NCBI GenBank assembly: GCA_036402075.1
Contig: DASWTP010000106.1
Coordinates: forward strand, 11,920 to 75,919
Length of the DNA stretch: 64,000 nucleotides
Direction: 5' to 3'
DNA from: Chryseosolibacter sp036402075
GTDB taxonomy: Bacteria > Bacteroidota > Bacteroidia > Cytophagales > Cyclobacteriaceae
Part shown: positions 58,601 to 64,000 of the stretch, one piece after another
Layout of the letters: every line of letters begins with the position of its first letter
Numbering within the stretch: position 1 is the stretch's first letter
The notes under the pieces: generated by a model
What the model saw: the letters and a program-made list of their open reading frames with translations, nothing else
Databases searched by the model: none
Told to the model about the DNA's origin: nothing
Program-made: the position numbers and the translations under genes

Positions 58601-58906
58601 TTTTCGGTAGTAGGTACTCATCGTAACGAGTATTACTTCCCTTTGTTGTTTTCGTTACACGAATGGTAGAAACATTGACCTCAATTGCTGAATAATTGTT
58701 GCCAAATGTGTCCTTAATCAATGAAAAAGTGACGTTTTTGATTGAATCCAGCAGGAGACGCATCCCTGAAAATTGTTCACCGAACTTTTTCGATATACAA
58801 TTCATCATGAAAAAAGTGCGGCTCACTTGCGGGGATTTTCTCCCTGTTTGGGACTCGTAACTGGGCTCACTGTATTATTTTTTTAGATCAATCTAACCTC
58901 TTGCCG

Positions 58907-59362
58907 ATGAAGACCGCGATTACACTTACCCTTTTCTTATTTTCATTTCATGTTTTTGGCCAGGACGATAAGTCTAAGCTTTTGGAGCAGCGTGCCCGGA
59001 ATTTGCACAACGTGCTGGGAAAGAATAATAAGGCTGCGTGGAAAAGTTTTATGACCCGGAATTTTACCCAGGCACTGATCGAACGTCCGATGCGGGCGCA
59101 GGTTGTGACAACAGAAAATGACAACGCCTCATCTACTTCGACCAGCACCGAACATGCCATCGAGGCGAAGCTTGCAATGTTCGAACGCCTTCACCAGGAT
59201 TTCGGGAAGGCAAAAGTTTCCAGTGTCAAGGTCGAGGGCGATAAGGTGGCGATGACGGTAACAACTGACCATGGAATGACAGCCATCTTCCGCATGGAAG
59301 CCGAACCGAAGTCCCCCTGGTTGATTGACAAGCTGACGATCGAAGTGGAAGCCACCAACTAA
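58907..59362 (+). CDS. Hypothetical exported protein (NTF2-like?)
   Basis: A 151-aa protein with a signal peptide (MKTAITLTLFLFSFHVFGQ). Mature part has an N-terminal helical region (KSKLLEQRARNLHNVLGKNNKAAWKSFMTRNFTQAL) and a beta half (VKVEGDKVAMTVTTDHGMTAIFRMEAEPKSPWLIDKLTIE), an order consistent with a SnoaL/NTF2-like cone fold. A Ser/Thr-rich loop (NDNASSTSTSTEH) lies between. No precise family recognised. Start ATG 58907. Confidence 0.7.
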   Translation: MKTAITLTLFLFSFHVFGQDDKSKLLEQRARNLHNVLGKNNKAAWKSFMTRNFTQALIERPMRAQVVTTENDNASSTSTSTEHAIEAKLAMFERLHQDFGKAKVSSVKVEGDKVAMTVTTDHGMTAIFRMEAEPKSPWLIDKLTIEVEATN

Positions 59363-59515
59363 CCGACCATACCAGGCCGCATCTGACACGGATGTGTATA
59401 TCGTTCCTTGCAGTGTTGATTTTTTCAACACAAGTTTTCCTTAATGTCATCTAATGCAGGTGGTATAAAAGTTTTAACTGTCTGTTTCGAGAAAACAAAA
59501 AACCGAATACAGACT

Positions 59516-60295
59516 ATGAAGAAATTAATGCTTGTATGTACAGCTGCTTTGTTTAGTCTTGCTTCTTTTGCACAAGAGAATCAGCAGGACACTACAAGGA
59601 CAGAGACCGACCAATATCGTCAGAATCGTCAGCAGCAAACGGAACAGAACATGGATACAACATCCGTGGACAGCACTTCGAACCAGTACCGCCAGGATGC
59701 TGAACAAATGCGGAATGAAGCCGAGCGCGAAGTTGACACACTATCACAAGATGCAACACAAATGCGCGACACGCTCGTAGAGCAGGGTAACGATGCCGCT
59801 AACGAATTGAGAAACGATGCACGTGAAATGCGTGACTCTGTCCGCCAGGATGCGGAACAGGCAGGAAAGGAAGTGCAGCAGGGCGTGCAGCGCACAGGCG
59901 ATCAGGTTGAAAACCGTGTACGGTCGACACGTGATGATCTGAAACAAGGTGCTACCCGCACCGGCAACCAGGTAAAACAAGGCGCGGAACAGGCAACACA
60001 ACCAACCGGCAACCCGTCTTCCTCTCAAAACGAAGGATCCGCTACAATGAGCGGTGAGAACTCTGGTGAGAACGCAGTTCCCTCAGAAGTCGAAGTTGTT
60101 GAAGGTAAAGAAGGACCAAATAACGAGGTGGTATACAAATTCAACGGTGAAATGTGGTACGTTGACCGTGAATCGAAACAGATGGTAAAGGCCGAAGAAT
60201 CGAAACTGAAAGATTCCAAGCACCAGGTTATGGTTCATGAAGGCACGTCAACGACTAATGCAAAAAGCAAGAACAACAAGAAGGGCAAAAGCTAG
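59516..60295 (+). CDS. Exported LEA-like 11-mer repeat protein
   Basis: A 259-aa protein: signal MKKLMLVCTAALFSLASFAQ, Gln/Asp-rich segment, then at about 78-160 a run of consecutive 11-residue units: QDATQMRDTLV, EQGNDAANELR, NDAREMRDSVR, QDAEQAGKEVQ, QGVQRTGDQVE, NRVRSTRDDLK, QGATRTGNQVK. Such hendecads form amphipathic helices in LEA group 3 and apolipoprotein-like proteins. A low-complexity linker and a C-terminal folded-looking segment (NNEVVYKFNGEMWYVDRESKQMVKAEE) follow. Probably a periplasmic desiccation/osmotic protectant (inference). Ends at a terminator. Confidence 0.85.
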   Translation: MKKLMLVCTAALFSLASFAQENQQDTTRTETDQYRQNRQQQTEQNMDTTSVDSTSNQYRQDAEQMRNEAEREVDTLSQDATQMRDTLVEQGNDAANELRNDAREMRDSVRQDAEQAGKEVQQGVQRTGDQVENRVRSTRDDLKQGATRTGNQVKQGAEQATQPTGNPSSSQNEGSATMSGENSGENAVPSEVEVVEGKEGPNNEVVYKFNGEMWYVDRESKQMVKAEESKLKDSKHQVMVHEGTSTTNAKSKNNKKGKS

Positions 60296-60318
60296 TCTAT
60301 CGAAATAACAACAATTGG

Positions 60319-60348
60319 AAACCAGCCTCTCAAGGGCTGGTTTTTTTT
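60319..60348 (+). terminator. Terminator of the LEA-like gene
   Basis: 9-bp stem AAACCAGCC / GGCTGGTTT around TCTCAAG, then a T-run, 23 bp after the stop codon. Confidence 0.9.
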
Positions 60349-60396
60349 GTCTGCGAGGTATTAAAACTAATGGACCAATGTTTTGTTAATACCCTC

Positions 60397-61320
60397 ATGA
60401 GATCTCTTGTTCTGGGTTACGCCTGCATTAACAATACCTTAGCAGCCAATGATGTGGTAGTGAATCGCTCGATGATGAAAAGGACGCTTGTCTTGAAAGG
60501 TATCTCATATGCTTCAGCACTGGCGCTAAAAAATGTAACCGATCTCCTGGCGGTCCTGAAATGGAACATCGCTCACGAGATTTCATTCTATCGAATGAGC
60601 AGCGATATGTTTCCGTGGATGAGCGAATATGAACTTCACGATCTGCCCGATCTTGCTGAGATCAGCAAAGCACTCGCGATCATTGGTAAGCTGGTTGCCG
60701 ATCATAATCACCGACTCACGTTCCACCCTGGGCCGTTCAACGTGCTGGCCTCACCGAATGGGAGTGTAATTTCTAAAACGATAAAAGAATTACGACAACA
60801 TGGCGAGATCATGGACATGATGAGTCTCGCGCGAAATCCCTTTGCAAAAATCAACATCCACGTTGGTGGCGCTTATGGCGACAAGATTAACGCCATGAAA
60901 AGGTTTGTCACGAACTTCGAAAAACTTCCGGACAGCGCGCGACTCCGCCTTACCATCGAAAACGATGACAAGGCCACTATGTTCTCTGTGAATGATTTGA
61001 TGACGATTCACTCCGAGACCGGTATTCCGATTGTGTTTGACTACCTGCATCACCAGTTTTGCACCGGTGGGTTGCATGAGGAGGAAGCTTTTCACCTGGC
61101 CTGCTCAACCTGGCCAGCAAACATCCCACCGGTAGTGCATTACAGCAGCGCAAAGAGGAAATTTGAGGATGCGAAAGCTGTCGAGGCAGCTCATGCCGAC
61201 TACATTTATGAGCCGATCAATACTTACGGGAAGAACGTTTCGGTAATGCTGGAAGCAAAAGCGAAGGAGGATGCGATTCTGCGATATCGTAAAGAATTTG
61301 TAGAGATAACTACCAACTAG
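60397..61320 (+). CDS. uvsE: UV damage endonuclease UvsE
   Basis: A 307-aa TIM-barrel metal-dependent endonuclease nicking DNA 5' of UV photoproducts and abasic sites. ATG 60397 begins MRSLVLGYACINNTL, the UVDE start signature. Further motifs: FYRMSSDMFPW, RLTFHPGPFNVLASPN, INIHVGGAYGDK, RLTIENDD, GIPIVFDYLHHQF and PPVVHYSSAK, giving the His/Glu/Asp metal site. Length is in the normal range. The TAG is directly followed by the stop codon of the convergent gene. Confidence 0.94.
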   Translation: MRSLVLGYACINNTLAANDVVVNRSMMKRTLVLKGISYASALALKNVTDLLAVLKWNIAHEISFYRMSSDMFPWMSEYELHDLPDLAEISKALAIIGKLVADHNHRLTFHPGPFNVLASPNGSVISKTIKELRQHGEIMDMMSLARNPFAKINIHVGGAYGDKINAMKRFVTNFEKLPDSARLRLTIENDDKATMFSVNDLMTIHSETGIPIVFDYLHHQFCTGGLHEEEAFHLACSTWPANIPPVVHYSSAKRKFEDAKAVEAAHADYIYEPINTYGKNVSVMLEAKAKEDAILRYRKEFVEITTN

Positions 61321-61608
61321 TTATTCCTTAAAAGTCAGTCCCTGCTTCTTCATCGTTGCAAGCAATTTCTTGATTGTACTCGGTCCAAGCCCGTGTAACT
61401 TCAGCAGGTTTCCTTTGCCGTACGCTGCGATCGCTGACAGTGAAGTCAGTTGCGCGTGCTCGAGCGCCCTGCGAGCCGGGGCAGGAAGAAAAGAGAGAAA
61501 ACCCTCCTGTGGCTTTCTCTCATTCTCGCACACCGGACATGTTGGACAGTCGCTGCTTTTGTAATAGCGGTGTCCGTTGTCGCAAGTCCTTAAAGTGCCT
61601 TTTGGCAT
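61321..61608 (-). CDS. Zinc-ribbon plus RNA polymerase alpha-CTD-like (HhH) protein
   Basis: A 95-aa protein. The N-terminus CDNGHRYYKSSDCPTCPVCE provides Cys/His pairs for a zinc ribbon; the C-terminus has PAPARRALEHAQLTSLSAIAAYGKGNLLKLHGLGPSTIKKLLATM, the helix-hairpin-helix pattern of the RNA polymerase alpha C-terminal domain (LTSL...LL.L..LG..S...). It is probably a DNA- or RNA-binding regulator. The ATG follows the upstream AHSA1 gene's stop after 1 nt, so they form an operon. Confidence 0.85.
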   Translation of the reverse strand: MPKGTLRTCDNGHRYYKSSDCPTCPVCENERKPQEGFLSFLPAPARRALEHAQLTSLSAIAAYGKGNLLKLHGLGPSTIKKLLATMKKQGLTFKE

Positions 61609-61609
61609 T

Positions 61610-62035
61610 TTATCTCAGGCTCTCCGTATACTTTTTGAAATTATCGAGGATTGCCTGCCAGCCATCACGCTGAAGCTCGATTGAGTTTTCGCTTTCCGGA
61701 TCGAAGGTTTCGGTAACTTTTGTCTTGTCGCCAATCGATTCAAAAATGACTTTTACTTTGCGGCCATCTTCCATGGCGTATTCTATCAGAGAAGTGGGCT
61801 TGACGTTTGAATAAACGCCACCGAAGTCAAAGCTCACGCTGCCATCTTTTGCAGCCATCGTGGTAACAAATTTACCCCCGGTGCGGAGATCATTTTCAGC
61901 TTTTGGAGCGTGCCAGTCATCGGAAGCCTGACACCATTTGGTAATGTGCTTCGGCTCCGACCAGGCTTCCCAAACTTTTTTAACAGGCGCATTTACGGTT
62001 GTCTGAACTGTGATAGGTTGTGTCATGGTTTCCAT
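61610..62035 (-). CDS. SRPBCC/AHSA1-family protein
   Basis: A 141-aa protein of the START/AHSA1 lipid- or client-binding fold: ITVQTTVNAPVKKVWEAWSEPKHITKWCQASDDWHAP, SFDFGGVYSNVKPTSLIEYAMEDGRKVKVIFE and TKVTETFDPESENSIELQRDGWQAILDNFKKYTE. Full-length. Function cannot be stated; these proteins often occur with regulators. Start may be ATG 62035 or 62026. The next gene begins 1 nt after its stop. Confidence 0.9.
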   Translation of the reverse strand: METMTQPITVQTTVNAPVKKVWEAWSEPKHITKWCQASDDWHAPKAENDLRTGGKFVTTMAAKDGSVSFDFGGVYSNVKPTSLIEYAMEDGRKVKVIFESIGDKTKVTETFDPESENSIELQRDGWQAILDNFKKYTESLR

Positions 62036-62173
62036 AGTATTTAAGGTTTTTAAGTTACGTGTTTTGTTCGACTTGATGATACAAACATACGGTCGGAAAC
62101 CGGAAGCGCGGTTGGGTGACTGCGACTTTCAGACGGGCCGAATACGACAAAAACGACCTGCAGCATAGGGCAA

Positions 62174-62210
62174 GAAAAAGCCGTGTCGGGAAGCGGCACG
62201 GCTCTCTTTT
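62174..62210 (-). terminator. Terminator of the PfpI gene
   Basis: AGCCGTG / CACGGCT stem with an 11-nt loop, T-run on the minus strand (AAAAA on plus) and TCTTTT on the plus; can act in both directions. About 20 bp after the stop codon of the PfpI gene. Confidence 0.8.
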
Positions 62211-62224
62211 AGCTAGCACAAATG

Positions 62225-62782
62225 TTAGTGCGCTACCTGGTGAATTCCTTCAGCAAATTCTTCGAGCATCTTCTTGTTGAACGCTGTGAGGTCTTTCGGT
62301 GAACGGCTTGTTACCAGGCCATGATCCGTAACCACCTCTTCGTCAACCCACTCAACGCCAGCGTTGATGAGATCTGTTTTAATTGCTGGATAGGAAGTCA
62401 TCCTGCGTCCTTCCAGCAATCCGGTTTCAATCATCGTTTGAGGACCGTGGCAAATCGCAGCAATCGGCTTCCCTGCTTCGAGAAAATGCCTTACGAACTC
62501 AACGGCTTCTTTATTTATCCGGAGCTTATCCGGATTCAGCACGCCTCCGGGCAACATCAATCCATCATACTCTTCCGGGTTTGCTTCGCTCAATTGTTTG
62601 TCGACACGCACCCGGATTCCCCATTCGGTTTCATTCCAGGCTTTAACCTCATCCTTCTTTGGTGAAATTATATGGACAGTCACACCGGCTTTTTCGAGCG
62701 CTTCGCGGGGGCTCGTCAGCTCGACCTGCTCAAATCCTTCCTCGGTGAGGATGGCGATTGTAAGATCATTCAATTTCGGCAT
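62225..62782 (-). CDS. PfpI/DJ-1 superfamily protein (YhbO/Hsp31-like)
   Basis: A 185-aa DJ-1/PfpI-family protein (glyoxalase/deglycase/protease-like). The nucleophile elbow is AAICHGPQTMIETG (Cys ~111, His ~112) and the acid is the Glu in TEEGFEQVELTSP (~15). MLPGGVLNPDKLR and VVTDHGLVTSRSPKDLTAFNKKML complete the family pattern. Normal length. Likely a stress protein that repairs glycated or carbonylated molecules (family knowledge). Confidence 0.94.
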   Translation of the reverse strand: MPKLNDLTIAILTEEGFEQVELTSPREALEKAGVTVHIISPKKDEVKAWNETEWGIRVRVDKQLSEANPEEYDGLMLPGGVLNPDKLRINKEAVEFVRHFLEAGKPIAAICHGPQTMIETGLLEGRRMTSYPAIKTDLINAGVEWVDEEVVTDHGLVTSRSPKDLTAFNKKMLEEFAEGIHQVAH

Positions 62783-62907
62783 AGTAAATCTGTTTAAAGT
62801 CTAAGAAAGGATCAGGCGAAAAAACTGTGCCGGTAAACCAGCCGTTGATCACAATCATGTTGGTAACTGTTCAGGATTAAAGTATTTTACACTACAAATT
62901 CGCCTTT

Positions 62908-63519
62908 ATGAAAATCTTCAAAAATATCGTGCTTGCGCTGGCCATCGTTACGCTGATGAGCAGCACATCCGCTCCCGTGGATACGTGGATTCCATTGTTT
63001 GACGGCAAATCGTTTGATGGATGGAAGGCAAGCGAAAATCCGGCAACCTTCACAATCAAAGATGGTATGATCCAGGTGTTTGGAGAGCGTGCGCACCTCT
63101 TTTATATGGGTGAGGTGGGAAATCATAATTTCAAAAACTTCGAATGGAAGGCAACGGTGATGACGACACCGGGTTCCAATTCGGGCATGTTCATTCACAC
63201 AAACTACCAGGACACAGGTTGGCCTTCAAAAGGATATGAGATCCAGGTGAACGCTACCCACACCGACTGGCGAAAAACTTCGAGCATCTATGCCGTGCAG
63301 GACATAAAGGAAGCAGCGCACAAAGACAACGAGTGGTTTACACACCACATCATTGTCCAGGGAAAGAAAATCACCATTAAAGTCAACGACAAAGTGATCA
63401 ACGAATACACCGAAGGTGACAATGGAAGACTGAGCAGTGGCACCGTTGCCATTCAGGGGCATGACCCCAAAAGCAAAGTTTTTTACAAAGACATCATGAT
63501 CAAAATCCTTCCGGATTGA
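62908..63519 (+). CDS. Exported DUF1080 (3-keto-disaccharide hydrolase-type) protein
   Basis: A 203-aa protein: signal MKIFKNIVLALAIVTLMSSTSA then a concanavalin-like DUF1080 domain: WIPLFDGKSFDGWKASENPATFTIKDGMIQVFG, SNSGMFIHTNYQDTGWPSKGYEIQVN and DGNGRLSSG-like residues in NDKVINEYTEGDNGRLSSGTVAIQGHDPKSKVFYKDIMIK. DUF1080 proteins act on 3-keto-glucosides in glycan breakdown or occur as lectin-like modules. Starts 125 bp from the divergent PfpI gene. Confidence 0.9.
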   Translation: MKIFKNIVLALAIVTLMSSTSAPVDTWIPLFDGKSFDGWKASENPATFTIKDGMIQVFGERAHLFYMGEVGNHNFKNFEWKATVMTTPGSNSGMFIHTNYQDTGWPSKGYEIQVNATHTDWRKTSSIYAVQDIKEAAHKDNEWFTHHIIVQGKKITIKVNDKVINEYTEGDNGRLSSGTVAIQGHDPKSKVFYKDIMIKILPD

Positions 63520-63520
63520 C

Positions 63521-63973
63521 CTAGTTGCCACCAAAGTATCCAACCCCGCGCGACATCAGGCCCGCGAGCAATGGGATGATAAAAAGAAGCGTTAGCTCCA
63601 GGCGGATCATCATATAAATACTTTTCGGGATAGAGATTAATTCGCCCTGATCGCCTTTTCGGTTTCGAATGAAAAATACAGTTGGATAAATGGACAACAG
63701 GCCTATGATCAGGAAGCACGTGATCTTTAAATGAAAGATCCAGTTCTTACTGTACCATTCAGCAGGCTTCCCAAAACCACCCAGCCAAAGTGTGAGGCCT
63801 ACCGTAAGCAGCGAAAGTGCTGCAAGACCATACACCGCGTCTACCCTGGAGATTCGTGAAATTTCGGCCCGCGTCATCTGTGGTTTTAGCAGCAAGTGTT
63901 CGGACACTAGTGTTCCGACAATTCCAAAAATGCTGATGAAATGAAGATAGCGTAGCAGGAGTTCTGTAGTCAT
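63521..63973 (-). CDS. DUF2214-family membrane protein
   Basis: A 150-aa inner-membrane protein with four TM segments. The N-terminal LLLRYLHFISIFGIVGTLVSEHLLLKPQM matches the DUF2214 signature (His in YLHF and SEH); VDAVYGLAALSLLTVGLTLWLGG and WIFHLKITCFLIIGLLSIYPTVFF follow; the last segment is LELTLLFIIPLLAGLMSRGVGYFG. Possibly heme-related by analogy to other YLHF-His proteins, but unproven. Its stop is 1 bp from the stop of the DUF1080 gene. The ATG is 27 bp from the window edge. Confidence 0.85.
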   Translation of the reverse strand: MTTELLLRYLHFISIFGIVGTLVSEHLLLKPQMTRAEISRISRVDAVYGLAALSLLTVGLTLWLGGFGKPAEWYSKNWIFHLKITCFLIIGLLSIYPTVFFIRNRKGDQGELISIPKSIYMMIRLELTLLFIIPLLAGLMSRGVGYFGGN

Positions 63974-64000
63974 AGTTAGTCAACAAGTTGGCGCGAAGAT

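Noticed and set aside
1..64000. tRNA or rRNA genes, insertion sequences, prophage and restriction/defence systems
   Set aside because: I looked for tRNA T-loop signatures, transposase motifs, integrases and defence-type genes and found none that could be supported.

Overview
The window is a chromosomal segment of a Bacteroidota bacterium, most likely of the order Cytophagales. Supporting signs are a secreted protein ending in a type IX secretion (T9SS) sorting domain, a FecI-type sigma factor / FecR anti-sigma / STN-TonB receptor locus, DUF4249, DUF5916, DUF4142 and DUF1080 proteins, GH3-like acyl-adenylate enzymes, two-domain FtsX/MacB permeases, and promoters resembling the Bacteroidota consensus (TTG, about 17-21 nt, then TAnnTTTG). 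I see no rRNA, tRNA, CRISPR array, insertion sequence or prophage. Genes are single or in short operons on both strands, and the density is high.

Layout. 1-8 kb: 3' end of a large T9SS-exported Ig/MBG protein, an HtrA/DegP protease, a GH3 homologue and a membrane-anchored patatin. 8-15.7 kb: an exported D-aminoacylase-type amidohydrolase, a UPF1-like helicase coupled to a SMUG2-type uracil-DNA glycosylase, HrpB and a small possible lipoprotein. 15.7-23.2 kb: ABC permease, two KGG stress proteins, amine oxidase, OmpA-like protein, Tat-exported sugar isomerase. 23.4-30.4 kb: diacylglycerol-kinase-like lipid kinase, SurE, DUF1801/YdeI proteins, then a tightly overlapping YdeI / exported Gfo-Idh oxidoreductase / GntP permease / glycerate kinase operon and a MaoC hydratase. 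30.4-36.3 kb: small lipoproteins, DUF4142, EamA transporter, nitronate monooxygenase, VOC protein, a 55-aa zinc-ribbon membrane protein, a candidate 6S-like RNA with its own terminator, and a TerB-like protein. 36.5-43.4 kb: a cell-surface signalling locus (ECF sigma, FecR, STN-TonB receptor, DUF4249 lipoprotein, unknown lipoprotein). 43.5-53 kb: ArfB, cold-shock protein, GH20 hexosaminidase, a second Tat-exported isomerase, YdeI/DUF1905, MESH1-like HD hydrolase, DUF4142, YHS, Dabb, a YciF ferritin-like protein with a histone-like tail, VanZ. 52.7-64 kb: cytochrome P450, Ate1-like transferase, OmpH/Skp, DUF5916 outer-membrane protein, an 11-mer LEA-like exported protein, UvsE, an alpha-CTD-like zinc-ribbon protein, AHSA1/SRPBCC, PfpI, DUF1080, DUF2214.

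Themes. Several genes fit stress and envelope maintenance (HtrA, OmpH, two KGG proteins, two DUF4142, YciF, LEA-like protein, PfpI) and DNA repair (SMUG2 with its helicase, UvsE). Exported Gfo/Idh, two exported TIM-barrel isomerases and an exported DUF1080 protein are the parts of a 3-keto-glycoside route, although here they are scattered. The most unusual features are in the DNA between genes. Five convergent pairs have stop codons abutting with zero bases between them. Degenerate 7-bp tandem repeats and REP-like hairpins lie between convergent genes, and in two places they supply the genes' own stop codons. Several genes have a consensus -7 element only 3-6 nt before the ATG, which suggests leaderless mRNAs.
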